NCBI GenBank assembly: GCA_964592595.1
Contig: CAZQFH010000013.1
Span: 15,526-79,525 of the forward strand
From: UBA5536 sp964592595
Lineage (GTDB): Bacteria > Bacteroidota > Bacteroidia > Bacteroidales > F082
Length of the DNA stretch: 64,000 nucleotides
Direction: 5' to 3'
Of the stretch, positions 53,374 to 62,989 are shown in pieces. Below the pieces are notes generated by a model. It was not told the DNA's origin. It did no database searches and saw nothing but the letters and a program-made list of their open reading frames with translations. Both the position numbers and the translations under genes were made by a program. How positions within the stretch are numbered: the stretch's first letter is position 1; every line of letters begins with the position of its first letter.

Positions 53374-54879
53374 GTGAATTTATATGCTCAAAAAAAGCGT
53401 TGGAAGATAGTTTTGGCCATTATAGCTCTGGTCATTATTGGAGCATCAATCTATTATACCAATTTGCTTGTTAATCGTTTCGCCGTTCAGGAGCGCACCC
53501 AAATAAGGGTTTGGGCTGATGCTGTGCAGCGACGTGCCAGCCTGATGAACATCACAGAGGCTTTTTTTGATGAGGTACGCGAACAGGAGCGCAAACGTAT
53601 CGAGCTTCTGGCTCAGGCTTATCGCCGATTGCTGATTGCAGCACCCAATGAAAATTTAAATTTCTATCTCGAAATTATTTCAAACAATACAAGCATCCCT
53701 GTTCTTATTACAAACGATTACAATAATATTCAATGGAGCGCAAATTTGCCGGCTCATCAGCAGGAAATGGATAGCTTAACACCCGAATTATTAGCCGAAT
53801 ACACTGTTTATGAGCCTATTGAAATAAGCTTGTCGGGCGACCGCAAACAAATGTTGTATTATAAAGAGTCGCGCATTTTTACTGAAATGAAAAATGTGTT
53901 AGACGATTTGGTGAGTTCGTTTTTTAATGAGGTAGCTTTAAATGCGGTTAGCGTACCGGTTATCATAACTGATAGCACAAAAAATCAGGTGATACAGTTT
54001 GGAAATCTCAATAAAGGCAGTATGCTTGATGCTAATTTTGTGCAGCAACAGCTTGATGAAATGGCTTCTGAAAATACCCCAATTTCTATCAATTTGGAAA
54101 ATGTTGGTAAGACGTATATCTTTTACAGAAGTTCCGACTTACTGCTTCAGATGCAATTTTTTCCCATGTTTCAAATCCTGATTATTACCTTGTTTTTGGT
54201 GATGGCTTACCTGCTTTTTAGCTACGCCCGGCGATCGGAACAAAATCAGGTGTGGGCAGGAATGGCCAAAGAAACAGCGCATCAGATTGGTACGCCATTA
54301 TCGTCGCTAATGGCATGGATAGAATTGTTGAAATTGCATCCTACAAAAATAGAAGGCGTAGATGAAATGGAAAAAGATGTTCAACGCCTCGAAACCATTA
54401 CTGAAAGGTTCAGTCGCATTGGTTCTTCACCTGTTTTGGAGCCTGCTAATATCAAGGAGGTGATCGAAGAAACGATTGATTACCTCAAAAAGCGCAGTTC
54501 CAGAAAAATTACCTATCAGCTCGAAATGCCAAATCAGCCGATCATAATACCACTAAATACATCTCTTTTCAGGTGGGTGATTGAAAACCTATGCAAAAAT
54601 GCCATTGATGCCATGAGTGGTCAGGGAACCATTACAATCAGTATGCAAACAGAAGAACGTTACCTGATAATTGACGTACAGGATACTGGAAAAGGCATGC
54701 ACAAATCCGTTTTCTCAGCTGTTTTCAACCCAGGATATACCAGTAAAAAGCGTGGCTGGGGACTTGGCCTTTCACTGGCCAAACGCATTATCAAAGACTA
54801 TCACAGAGGAAAGATTTTTGTGAAAACATCTACCATCAACGAAGGCACAACTTTTCGCATCATGCTTCGTATGAACTGA
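53374..54879 (+). CDS. Membrane sensor histidine kinase
   Basis: A 501-residue histidine kinase. It has two transmembrane helices (about 11-28 and 263-283) flanking a 235-residue periplasmic sensor domain, then a dimerisation region with phospho-acceptor H303 in KETAHQIGTPLSSLMAWIE, and a HATPase domain with the N box ENLCKNAIDAM and G1/G2 (DTGKGMHKS, KRGWGLGLSLAKRI). No response regulator is adjacent, so the partner lies elsewhere. GTG at 53374 is the only sensible start. A TACTTTTA element lies near 53341. Confidence 0.9.
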   Translation: MNLYAQKKRWKIVLAIIALVIIGASIYYTNLLVNRFAVQERTQIRVWADAVQRRASLMNITEAFFDEVREQERKRIELLAQAYRRLLIAAPNENLNFYLEIISNNTSIPVLITNDYNNIQWSANLPAHQQEMDSLTPELLAEYTVYEPIEISLSGDRKQMLYYKESRIFTEMKNVLDDLVSSFFNEVALNAVSVPVIITDSTKNQVIQFGNLNKGSMLDANFVQQQLDEMASENTPISINLENVGKTYIFYRSSDLLLQMQFFPMFQILIITLFLVMAYLLFSYARRSEQNQVWAGMAKETAHQIGTPLSSLMAWIELLKLHPTKIEGVDEMEKDVQRLETITERFSRIGSSPVLEPANIKEVIEETIDYLKKRSSRKITYQLEMPNQPIIIPLNTSLFRWVIENLCKNAIDAMSGQGTITISMQTEERYLIIDVQDTGKGMHKSVFSAVFNPGYTSKKRGWGLGLSLAKRIIKDYHRGKIFVKTSTINEGTTFRIMLRMN

Positions 54880-54886
54880 TTTTTGG

Positions 54887-56017
54887 CTACTTAACTCCTC
54901 CAAAAACCAATAATGGAATAGAAGAGCGAAATAATAATTTTCGACTCAATTCAGGCTCAAACAATTGCGAAAGCAGATTTTGCTTTTTAGCAGTAATAGC
55001 CAACACATCAATTTGATGATCCTGAATAAAACGTTCTATACCATCCAAAACATCTCCACTTTCGAGCAGCCCACACTCCACATCAAAACCCTGATAGAAA
55101 TGATTAAAATGTTCGCGCATGGTTCGCATACGTGTTTCGTCAACGACAATGCTGCCCTGTTGATGAATATGTAGGCAGTAAATACGGGCATTAAAAGGCC
55201 TCACGAAAGTCATCAATCGGCTTAAACTATCAAAATCAGTGTCGTCAAAACTGGTTACATAAAGCAGTTTTTTTGTTTGTTCAAAGCTGCTTTCGTCATA
55301 AGATGGTGGAATTGCCAGCACAGGAATCTTTCCTTTTGAGATAGCTTTGAGGGTGGTGCTGCCAAAAAAACCTCTTTCGAAGCGTTGTTTGCCTTTGGTT
55401 CCCATCACAATAAGCCCGGGTTTGTAGTGATGTGCCACAGCCGAAATAGCTTCTGAAGCATTTCCCCTGATCAAATCAAAATCTACATCAACACCTTTGA
55501 TGTGCTTTCTTTTTATCTGCAGTTTCAACTCTTCCTGAAAAAGCTCAAGGCGCTCTGCTGCTTCGGCTTCGGCAGTTTTAAGTTGTGCTTCAATATCAGT
55601 TTGCATGGCATACATTTCGCCCCAGGCAAAATGTTCGGCAGCTACCGGCATCCAGGCGTGCATCAGCCTGATATCGGCTTTCATAAATGCCGCCAGTTTA
55701 AGCGCATAACGTGCTGCTTTCTCACTTTCGTCCGAGAAATCAACCGGAACCAATATGCGCCTTACGCTACGTAATAATGTGATACTTTTTTCCTTTTCAC
55801 TTCCGCTAGCGTGTACCAGATCACTTATATAACGCTGTGAATCAGGAAGATCACTCTCGTTTACGTGCAGTATTACTTCTGTGGTAGATCCTGCTGCCTG
55901 ACTTAAAAAACAAGGAATGCCTTCTGATTCAAGACGAACTTTGATCAATAATGCACGTGAATAGGTAAAGGTGCCAAGATTGATTATAGCGGGCTCATTC
56001 AAGACGGATTTTTGCAT
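54887..56017 (-). CDS. Tandem universal stress protein with N-terminal DUF2007-like domain
   Basis: A 376-residue protein. Residues 1-70 (ALLIKVRLESEGIPCFL) resemble the DUF2007 putative signal-transduction domain. Two UspA domains follow: residues about 88-230 (RILVPVDFSDESEKAARYALKLA ... LIVMGTKGKQRFERGFFGSTTLKAISKGKIPVLAIP), with a G-x2-G-x9-G(S/T) ATP-binding pattern, and a divergent second one (LLYVTSFDDTDFDSL ... DVLAITAKKQ). They bind nucleotides and respond to starvation or other stress. The start at 56017 (MQKSV) is chosen because the longer frame adds 32 residues overlapping the promoter region. Confidence 0.85.
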   Translation of the reverse strand: MQKSVLNEPAIINLGTFTYSRALLIKVRLESEGIPCFLSQAAGSTTEVILHVNESDLPDSQRYISDLVHASGSEKEKSITLLRSVRRILVPVDFSDESEKAARYALKLAAFMKADIRLMHAWMPVAAEHFAWGEMYAMQTDIEAQLKTAEAEAAERLELFQEELKLQIKRKHIKGVDVDFDLIRGNASEAISAVAHHYKPGLIVMGTKGKQRFERGFFGSTTLKAISKGKIPVLAIPPSYDESSFEQTKKLLYVTSFDDTDFDSLSRLMTFVRPFNARIYCLHIHQQGSIVVDETRMRTMREHFNHFYQGFDVECGLLESGDVLDGIERFIQDHQIDVLAITAKKQNLLSQLFEPELSRKLLFRSSIPLLVFGGVK

Positions 56018-56192
56018 ATTATGGATTATTAAGCGTTTTTTAGCTCCAAAAAGCCATCTAATATACAAAAGATTAGGCCTGAAAGCAAAAATAATTTTTA
56101 CAACTTCATTCACAACACTACAAATCAGTGCTTATGCAGATTTAAAAATCCTCTAACAAGCAGGATGCATACATTTTATCTGGAGAGAAATC

Positions 56193-56222
56193 TTGTTATG
56201 TCGTTAATTCAGACTATCTTTG
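56193..56222 (+). promoter_or_regulatory. Bacteroidota-type promoter of the RluB-like gene
   Basis: TTG (56193-56195), 19 nt, then TATCTTTG (56215-56222): an exact match to TTG-N19-TAnnTTTG. Transcription would start near 56227, 17 nt before the chosen ATG at 56244, which rules out the upstream in-frame TTG at 56220. Confidence 0.72.
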
Positions 56223-56243
56223 CCGCCCCAAAAATATCTGATA

Positions 56244-57512
56244 ATGAACTCAAAAGATCAATCCGGAAAGAGACCCCGCATCCAAAAATCTGATGAACGC
56301 AGCAAGGATAAACCGGAAAAAAGCCGGTTTTCGAAGCCTTACCGCAAAGAAGAGGAAGACGGCAGGAAACCGGAACGCAAACCTTATAAATCAGTAGGAA
56401 GTAAAGAACAACGATCTTCATACAGTAGGAGTGCCGACGACCGATCAGGAAATGACAGAAGTTATCCAAAACGACACTTCGGCAAAGACAGAAATTCAGC
56501 TGACAGCGAACAAGGTGCTTACAGAGAAAGACCTTCGAGAAGAGATGGTCGCAATTTTGAGCGCCCCGAACGTGAGGACAGGACGGGTAGCGACAGAAAT
56601 TTTCCCAGACCGCAGTTTAGTAGGGACAGAAGACCTTCTGACAACGAAAAAGGCGGTTACAAAGAAAGACCTTCGAGAGGAGGTGATCGTGGTTATGAAC
56701 GCTCGGAACACGATGATCGTCGGGGAAAATATTCATATGGTAAAAGGTCTTTTTCGCGCAGTACAGCTACTCCAAAAGGCTTTGAAAGAGAAGATAATGG
56801 TTTGATAAGGTTGAATAAATACCTTGCCGATTCAGGGGTATGTTCACGTCGCGAAGCCGACAAACTGATTGAGGCCGGAGCAGTTACCGTAAATGGAAAA
56901 GTAGTGACCCAAATGGGAACCAAAGTAAACCGTGGTGATAAAGTGGCTTATGGAGGTCAAACCCTGAAACGCGAAGTGCTTCGCTATGTGTTGCTTAATA
57001 AACCCAAAGGCTTTTTAACAACTGCTGATGATCCTATGGATCGCAAAACAGTGATGGAATTGGTTGCCAAAGCATGCGACGAGCGCATTTATCCTGTTGG
57101 CCGCCTGGATAGAAATACACTTGGTCTGCTTTTGCTAACCAATGACGGCGAATTGGCCAAAAAGCTGACACATCCAAAATATGGTGTAAAGAAATTGTAT
57201 CATGTCACGCTGGATAAGGCGCTTACAAAAAATGACCTGATAAAAATTGCCGACGGGATTGAATTGGAAGATGGCCTAATAAAAGCCGATGCTATTGCCT
57301 GGGTTACAGGAGTTGAATCGAAAAAAGAAGTTGGAATTGAACTGCACTCCGGCCGTAACCGAATAGTAAGACGTATTTTTGAAAGCCTGGGTTATAAAGT
57401 TGAAAAACTTGATCGGGTGCGTTTTGCCAGCCTCACCAAGATCAATCTCCCGCGTGGCCATTGGCGTCATTTATCCGAAAAAGAAGTGTCGATGCTTAAA
57501 ATGCTGAAGTAG
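56244..57512 (+). CDS. rluB: RluB-family rRNA pseudouridine synthase with long disordered N-terminus
   Basis: A 422-residue pseudouridine synthase. Residues 1-185 are a low-complexity tail rich in R, D, S, G, K and E with imperfect repeats (ERPSRR/ERPSRG, FGKD/FSRD, YGKRSFSR). It is followed by an S4 RNA-binding domain (LIRLNKYLADSGVCSRREADKLIEAGAV) and the catalytic domain with GRLDRNTLGLLLLTNDG (the catalytic Asp is the D in GRLDRNT) and HSGRNRIVRRIFESLGY. It modifies uridine in 23S rRNA (RluB site 2605 type). The tail is far longer than in E. coli RluB and may aid RNA association. It shares a terminator with fba. Confidence 0.9.
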   Translation: MNSKDQSGKRPRIQKSDERSKDKPEKSRFSKPYRKEEEDGRKPERKPYKSVGSKEQRSSYSRSADDRSGNDRSYPKRHFGKDRNSADSEQGAYRERPSRRDGRNFERPEREDRTGSDRNFPRPQFSRDRRPSDNEKGGYKERPSRGGDRGYERSEHDDRRGKYSYGKRSFSRSTATPKGFEREDNGLIRLNKYLADSGVCSRREADKLIEAGAVTVNGKVVTQMGTKVNRGDKVAYGGQTLKREVLRYVLLNKPKGFLTTADDPMDRKTVMELVAKACDERIYPVGRLDRNTLGLLLLTNDGELAKKLTHPKYGVKKLYHVTLDKALTKNDLIKIADGIELEDGLIKADAIAWVTGVESKKEVGIELHSGRNRIVRRIFESLGYKVEKLDRVRFASLTKINLPRGHWRHLSEKEVSMLKMLK

Positions 57513-57530
57513 AAATTTTTAAAAGCAAAA

Positions 57531-57564
57531 AAATGCCGGAAATTTAATTCTCCGGCATTTTTTA
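57531..57564. terminator. Bidirectional rho-independent terminator
   Basis: AAATGCCGGA (57531-57540) and TCCGGCATTT (57551-57560) form a perfect 10-bp stem with a 10-nt loop, flanked by A residues on the left and T residues on the right. It serves the convergent rluB and fba genes. Confidence 0.85.
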
Positions 57565-57576
57565 TACACTTAAAGA

Positions 57577-58656
57577 TTAATACCTGTTAATGCAATTCAG
57601 ATCGTTAAATGCAATTTTCAAACGTTCGATCATAGCTTTTTCGCCTTCGCGAAGCCATTTGCGCGGATCGTAGTATTTTTTATTTGGGCTGTCTTCGCCT
57701 TCCGGATTGCCAATCTGGCCTTGCAGGTAATCGTGATTTTTTGCTTCAAATTTGCGTATTCCATCCCAATATGCCCATTGTGTATCGGTATCGATATTCA
57801 TTTTTACCACACCATATCCAATGGCTTCTTTGATTTGAGCCGGCTCTGATCCCGAACCACCATGAAATACAAAATTCACCGGATTGGGTTCTGTCTTGTA
57901 TTTTTCCTGGATAAATTTCTGGGAATTATGCAAAATAATAGGCTGTAGTTTCACATTGCCCGGTTTGTAAACACCATGCACGTTTCCAAAAGCTGCAGCA
58001 ACAGTAAAGCGATCGCTAACACTGCTTAGCACTTCAAATGCACGAGCTACTTCTTCGGGTTGTGTATAAAGTTTTGAGCTGTCAACGCCGGCATTGTCCA
58101 CACCATCTTCTTCGCCGCCGGTGATACCCAGCTCTATCTCGAGTGTCATACCCATTTTCGACATGCGTTCGAGGTAGTGCTTGCTGATTTCAAGGTTTTC
58201 TTCCAGTGGTTCTTCCGAAAGATCAAGCATATGCGAGCTAAATAAGGGCTTCCCGTGTTGTTTATAAAAAACTTCGCCGGCATCAAGCAGGCCATCAATC
58301 CAGGGCAGGAGTTTTTTAGCTGCATGATCGGTATGCAAAATAACGGGTACGCCATAGTATTCAGCTAATTGATGAATATGATGTGCCCCAGAAACTGCTC
58401 CGGCAATGGCTGCTTTTTCGCCTTCGTTCGATAGGCCTTTGCCAGCATAAAAGGCGGCACCACCATTTGAGAATTGGATAATTATAGGTGAATTCACTTC
58501 ACGTGCAGCCTCCAATGCGGCATTAACAGAATTGGTTCCAATAACGTTTACAGCTGGCATTGCAAAATGCTCTGTTTTGGCAAATTTGAAAATGATTTGC
58601 AGGTTGTCGCCGCTGGCAACACCTGGTTTTACGAGATCTGATAATTTGTTTGACAT
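57577..58656 (-). CDS. fbaA: Class II fructose-bisphosphate aldolase
   Basis: A 359-residue zinc-dependent aldolase of glycolysis and gluconeogenesis, of the E. coli FbaA type. Zinc-site and catalytic elements include LHTDHAAKKLLPW (HTDHA, catalytic Asp), EIELGITGGEEDGVDN, GNVHGVYKPGNVKL (zinc His), FHGGSGSE and MNIDTDTQWAY. Length is typical. The stop is followed by a shared terminator, and the gene is preceded by 35 nt and the hybrid kinase gene on the same strand. Confidence 0.95.
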   Translation of the reverse strand: MSNKLSDLVKPGVASGDNLQIIFKFAKTEHFAMPAVNVIGTNSVNAALEAAREVNSPIIIQFSNGGAAFYAGKGLSNEGEKAAIAGAVSGAHHIHQLAEYYGVPVILHTDHAAKKLLPWIDGLLDAGEVFYKQHGKPLFSSHMLDLSEEPLEENLEISKHYLERMSKMGMTLEIELGITGGEEDGVDNAGVDSSKLYTQPEEVARAFEVLSSVSDRFTVAAAFGNVHGVYKPGNVKLQPIILHNSQKFIQEKYKTEPNPVNFVFHGGSGSEPAQIKEAIGYGVVKMNIDTDTQWAYWDGIRKFEAKNHDYLQGQIGNPEGEDSPNKKYYDPRKWLREGEKAMIERLKIAFNDLNCINRY

Positions 58657-58691
58657 GGTTAAAAAATTTATGTTATGAATATGTTTGATTG

Positions 58692-60623
58692 TTATTTCGG
58701 CGTTTTAGCAGGCTGATTCAGTTTGCTGACTTTATCGAGTTGATTTTTTATAATCGTCATCAGTTCATTTTTATTTATGGGCTTGGCAATGTAATCATCA
58801 AAACCTGAATCGAGCATTTTTTCGCGATCGCCAGCCATGGCATAGGCCGTTTGGGCAATAAAAGGGATGTTTTTATAAACCGGAAAATCTGCCTTTATCT
58901 TGTGCATCAATTGAATACCATCCCAGGGTGATGGCAGGTTGATATCGAAAAGCATCACTTGAAAAACGTGATTTTTTTTGTGGCGTTCCCGAATGATTTT
59001 AAGTGTTTCTTCTCCGTCAACTGCCATGGTGATATGTCCGGCTTTTTGAAGTATTTTTTGGAGAACAAGACGGTTCATGCGGTCGTCTTCAACGATAAAG
59101 ATATCCAGCTTACCGATTTCAGGAGCATTTGGAATGGGAAATGCTGACGCAACATTTTGCTTTTCTGTATTACTGCTAATGCATGGCAAACTGACTGTAA
59201 CTGTTGTACCAACATTGCGCTTGCTGTCGATTTGAATTTCTCCCTGCATCAAATCGAGCAATCTTTTGGCCAGTGGAAGACCAAGTCCGGCACCTTGATA
59301 CGAGCGGCCATAGCCAGAACTTTCCTGCCTGAAGGCTTCAAAAATATGACGCTGATAGGCTTCTTCCATACCTACGCCTGTATCTTTTACCTTAATAAAT
59401 ACGCGATTGCTTTGATGATCATATTGACTTTGTATCGTAACAAAACCTTCGTTGGTATATTTGATGGCATTATCGACGAGGATGTGAAAAACCCGCATCA
59501 GCTTGGCATTATCAGCAATAATAGCAGGAACCTCTTCTAATTTAGCTTTAAAAGCCAGCGCTTTTTCGTTAGCAGAGAAGCTGGACAGATCGATCACATT
59601 TTGTAAAATTTCATTTATCGAGCATTCATGCAACTCCATATCAATATCATTAGCTTCGATGCGACTGATATCTATGATATTATTGAGTAAGTTAAGGAGG
59701 CGATCGCCACTTTGCTGAATTCCCTGGGCATATTCATAAAGCACTTTGTTTTCCTTGAGCGATAATTCTGTTTCCAGCAAGCTCGAAAAACCAATGATAC
59801 CATTGAGCGGAGTACGGATTTCGTGGCTCATATTGCCTAAAAATGCGTTTTTTAAATAATTGGCATCTTCTGCTTTTTTGAGGGCAAGTTTGAGCTTGAG
59901 GTCTTTTTCGCGTCTTTCATTCAGTCGCGACTCCAACTCAGCAGTTCGGTTTTTTACTTCTTCTTCAATTGCGGATTCTTTTTGCTGATATGCTTTCAAA
60001 AGCTCTTGTTGCTCAAGCTGAAGCATACGAAGGTTGTTTTGGAGCTTTTTGCGGGCAAAAAATAAAAAAACAGAAACAATGAGCAATAAAGACAATGAAG
60101 TAATCAAAACAACAAATGGCCATTCGATAAGTTTTTCCTGTTTTTTTTCTAAAAGTTCTGCAAACGGTTTCGATTGCTGATTAACAGCTTCATTTTCTTG
60201 TTGTGTAAAAAGCTTAAGGGCTTGGTTTAGCTTATCATTGGCGTTTTCGTAATTATTTCGATTCGCATGTATTTGAGCAAGAAATCGCAATGCATTGATG
60301 CGATTTTTGCTGTAATTTGCATGCTGTTGTGTGTCAGCAATCACAGCCTGTAAATATTGCAGCGCTTTTGTTGTATCGAAACTAAGGTAGGCTCTGGCAA
60401 GATCCAAACGTAAACTTGCTTGCTCGTTACTTGCAGATTCGGAAAGTTTTTTTTCGAGACTGTCAATGGTAATAACAAGGCGTGCTGATTGCGCAGTGGT
60501 ATTTTTAAAAAGTCCCGAAATAAACAGCATTAGAAATACCAACAAAGCCAATTGAGTTGTTGCAAAGCGTTTGTATATTGCTGTAATTAAGTTGATCAAC
60601 AGTTGGTTTTGCATAGCTGCCAT
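58692..60623 (-). CDS. Hybrid sensor histidine kinase/response regulator with TPR-like sensor
   Basis: A 643-residue hybrid kinase. There is an N-terminal membrane helix or signal (about 24-40), a TPR-like helical sensor domain (about 65-140), a transmembrane helix (168-190), a coiled coil (195-260), a HisKA domain with H267 in MSHEIRTPLNG, HATPase with DTGVGMEEAYQRH and GAGLGLPLAKRL, and a C-terminal receiver domain with D560 (LFDINLP). Such hybrids phosphorylate an Hpt or partner regulator; none is adjacent. The ATG at 60623 or the in-frame ATG at 60614 could be the start; a TTG at 60638 is within the promoter element. Confidence 0.92.
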   Translation of the reverse strand: MAAMQNQLLINLITAIYKRFATTQLALLVFLMLFISGLFKNTTAQSARLVITIDSLEKKLSESASNEQASLRLDLARAYLSFDTTKALQYLQAVIADTQQHANYSKNRINALRFLAQIHANRNNYENANDKLNQALKLFTQQENEAVNQQSKPFAELLEKKQEKLIEWPFVVLITSLSLLLIVSVFLFFARKKLQNNLRMLQLEQQELLKAYQQKESAIEEEVKNRTAELESRLNERREKDLKLKLALKKAEDANYLKNAFLGNMSHEIRTPLNGIIGFSSLLETELSLKENKVLYEYAQGIQQSGDRLLNLLNNIIDISRIEANDIDMELHECSINEILQNVIDLSSFSANEKALAFKAKLEEVPAIIADNAKLMRVFHILVDNAIKYTNEGFVTIQSQYDHQSNRVFIKVKDTGVGMEEAYQRHIFEAFRQESSGYGRSYQGAGLGLPLAKRLLDLMQGEIQIDSKRNVGTTVTVSLPCISSNTEKQNVASAFPIPNAPEIGKLDIFIVEDDRMNRLVLQKILQKAGHITMAVDGEETLKIIRERHKKNHVFQVMLFDINLPSPWDGIQLMHKIKADFPVYKNIPFIAQTAYAMAGDREKMLDSGFDDYIAKPINKNELMTIIKNQLDKVSKLNQPAKTPK

Positions 60624-60928
60624 AATTTGCCTACACAAAGTTAAACTAAATTTTGTATCTGTGTTTTATTGCTGAAATTCAGCATACGTTTTGAGCGATG
60701 CAATTTGCCGTACTCAAAAAGCTTTTGATGTTTTATCGTTCAGATTGGGAACGGGAGGTACCGAAAAGTTCCTTTCATATTATTCTCAAATCCCTCATTG
60801 TGAAATAATTAACACTATTCTTATTTGGTCTAAATAACCGTTTTTTGAATTAAGTTGTATCTTTACCCGTTTTAATCTAAGTTTGAATTTGTGTTATATT
60901 CTGGAACAGAACAACATACAATTACATT
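60624..60928. other. 305-nt divergent intergenic region, no gene seen
   Basis: No coding frame or RNA was recognised. On the minus strand TAACTTTG (60643-60636) is a -7 element for the hybrid kinase. On the plus strand TATCTTTA (60858-60865) may serve the biotin carboxylase gene. A short perfect palindrome GCTGAA-A-TTCAGC lies at 60671-60683. Confidence 0.5.
60636..60643 (-). promoter_or_regulatory. Promoter -7 element (TAACTTTG) for the hybrid kinase gene
   Basis: TAACTTTG on the minus strand matches TAnnTTTG, 12 nt before the ATG at 60623. It rules out the upstream TTG at 60638 as start. Confidence 0.5.
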
Positions 60929-62437
60929 ATGATCAAAAAAGTTTTAGTAGCCAACAGGGGCGAGATTGCCATTCGCATCATGCGTTCCTGTAGAGAAATG
61001 GGCATTGAAACCGTAGCTGTTTTTTCTGATGCTGATCGCACTTCGATGCATGTGCGTTATGCTGATCAGGCCTATTATATTGGTCCATCACCTTCAGCAG
61101 AAAGCTATCTTCGTATGGATAAAATAATGGAAATAGCAAAACAATCTGATGCCGATGCCATTCACCCCGGATATGGATTTTTATCTGAAAATGCCTCCTT
61201 TTCGGCTTTATGCCAGAAAGAAGGCATTATTTTTATTGGTCCTGATCCGTATGCGATTGAAACAATGGGCGATAAGATTACTGCCCGAAAAACGATGATT
61301 GCTGCCGGTGTACCCGTTGTACCGGGTACTACAGAGCCTATTACTGATCTTAAAAAAGCTGTTGAGATAATTCAGGAGATCGGATTACCGGTGATGATAA
61401 AAGCCAGTGCTGGTGGTGGAGGAAAAGGAATGCGCCTTGTGAAGGAAGAATCAAAAATTATTGAAGCCGTTTCATCAGCACGATCCGAAGCTAAGGCGGC
61501 TTTTGGTGATGATGCTGTGTATATCGAAAAATACATTTCATCGCCACATCATATTGAGTTTCAGGTTTTGGGCGACAAACATGGCAATGTCGTGCATTTA
61601 TTTGAAAGGGAGTGCTCGATTCAGCGGCGTCACCAAAAAGTAGTTGAAGAAACTCCTTCTCCTATCATGACTCCTGAAGTGAGGGCTAAAATGGGCGAGG
61701 CTGCAGTGGCGGCTGCCAAAGCTGTAAATTATCAAGGAGCAGGAACTATAGAGTTTATAGTTGATGATAATCTCAACTACTATTTCCTTGAGATGAATAC
61801 CAGGTTGCAGGTTGAACATCCAATAACCGAGAGGGTAGTAGGAGTTGATTTGGTAAAACAGCAGATTAATATTGCTAATGGTTTGCCGCTGACTTTTAAA
61901 CAGGAAGATTTGCGGCAAAGCGGATATGCTATCGAAGTGCGCATTTATGCCGAAGATTCTGATAACAATTTTATGCCATCTCCGGGTGTAATCAAGCATA
62001 TCACCGAACCGCTGGGTTTGGGTGTGCGTCATGATGGATACGCCTATGAAGGTTATGAAATTCCCATGTATTACGATCCTATGATATCGAAATTGATCGT
62101 TTGGGGCGAAACCAGAACTGAAGCCATTGCCAGGCTTAAACGAGCGCTTTACAATTATAAAATTACCGGCGTAAAAACTTCTATACCGTATTTGCATCGT
62201 ATCCTGGAAGTTCCTGCTTTTGTTGAAGGGCGTTACAACACCCATTTTATTGAAGAAAATCAACAATACCTCAAACCCCGCACAAATTGCAGCGGACGAT
62301 GTGAGGACGTGGCTGCCATCACGGCCTTTTTTGATTATCTGATTAAGCTTGAAAATTTGCAGCCATTGGCTCCAACTAAAGAACTGGGCAGCAGCTGGAA
62401 AGATTTTGGTCGCAAACGCTCTATTTTGAGATTGTAA
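60929..62437 (+). CDS. accC: Acyl-CoA carboxylase biotin carboxylase subunit
   Basis: A 502-residue biotin carboxylase that carboxylates biotin with ATP and bicarbonate. The N-terminal domain begins IKKVLVANRGEIAIRIMRSCREMGIETVAVFSDAD. The ATP-grasp shows KASAGGGGKGMRLV (glycine loop, about 155-168), the FLEMNTRLQVEHPITE motif (about 284-299) and the C-terminal EVRIYAEDSDNNFMPSPG. It heads an operon with a biotin carrier protein and a carboxyltransferase. Together they probably form a propionyl/methylmalonyl-type carboxylase; acetyl-CoA as substrate is possible. Confidence 0.95.
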   Translation: MIKKVLVANRGEIAIRIMRSCREMGIETVAVFSDADRTSMHVRYADQAYYIGPSPSAESYLRMDKIMEIAKQSDADAIHPGYGFLSENASFSALCQKEGIIFIGPDPYAIETMGDKITARKTMIAAGVPVVPGTTEPITDLKKAVEIIQEIGLPVMIKASAGGGGKGMRLVKEESKIIEAVSSARSEAKAAFGDDAVYIEKYISSPHHIEFQVLGDKHGNVVHLFERECSIQRRHQKVVEETPSPIMTPEVRAKMGEAAVAAAKAVNYQGAGTIEFIVDDNLNYYFLEMNTRLQVEHPITERVVGVDLVKQQINIANGLPLTFKQEDLRQSGYAIEVRIYAEDSDNNFMPSPGVIKHITEPLGLGVRHDGYAYEGYEIPMYYDPMISKLIVWGETRTEAIARLKRALYNYKITGVKTSIPYLHRILEVPAFVEGRYNTHFIEENQQYLKPRTNCSGRCEDVAAITAFFDYLIKLENLQPLAPTKELGSSWKDFGRKRSILRL

Positions 62438-62458
62438 TTTAAATAAAACTGTGAAGAA

Positions 62459-62965
62459 ATGTCGTACGAAATTAAAGTAAACGATCGCATTGTTCAGGTT
62501 GAGCTGCTCAGCAGAAAAGGCAATCAGATCCAGGTAATGCTTGACAATAAGCTTTATGAGCTTGATATTGTTGAGGTTGAGCGTGGTGTTTATAGCATAA
62601 TTCACCAGAATACTTCTTTTAATGTGGAACTGGTCGAAGCAAAAAATGCTAAGAATTATACTGTAAACACACTTTACGAATCATTTGATGTTCAAATTAT
62701 TGATGCAGAAGCTAAATACCTGATGAGTCGTAAAAAGGATGATGGTGAGGACGAAAAAGTAATAGCCTCACCAATGCCCGGTAAAGTAGTGAAGGTACTT
62801 GTAAAAGAAGGTGATGAGGTGAAAGCCGGCGAAACCGTGGTAATTGTTTCGGCAATGAAAATGGAAAGCGAATACAAGGTGAAACAGGATCGGGTAATTA
62901 AAAAAGTGCTGGTAAAAGAGGGAGATACGGTTGCCGGAGACCAGCCAATGGTAATTATCGAATAA
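62459..62965 (+). CDS. Biotin carboxyl carrier protein (acyl-CoA carboxylase)
   Basis: A 168-residue biotin carrier. The C-terminal biotinyl domain has VIASPMPGKVVKVLVKEGDEV (about 101-121) and the biotin acceptor motif AMKME with K134. The N-terminal half (residues 1-90) is a beta-rich region typical of carriers in three-gene propionyl-/methylmalonyl-CoA carboxylases of this phylum. It lies 21 nt after accC and 24 nt before the carboxyltransferase gene. Confidence 0.93.
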   Translation: MSYEIKVNDRIVQVELLSRKGNQIQVMLDNKLYELDIVEVERGVYSIIHQNTSFNVELVEAKNAKNYTVNTLYESFDVQIIDAEAKYLMSRKKDDGEDEKVIASPMPGKVVKVLVKEGDEVKAGETVVIVSAMKMESEYKVKQDRVIKKVLVKEGDTVAGDQPMVIIE

Positions 62966-62989
62966 AAATCAACAGTAAAACAGAAAGCC

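Noticed and set aside
61598..62605. A 335-residue frame antisense to accC
   Set aside because: It shadows a highly conserved biotin carboxylase gene; its amino acid composition is not natural-looking and it lacks known domains.
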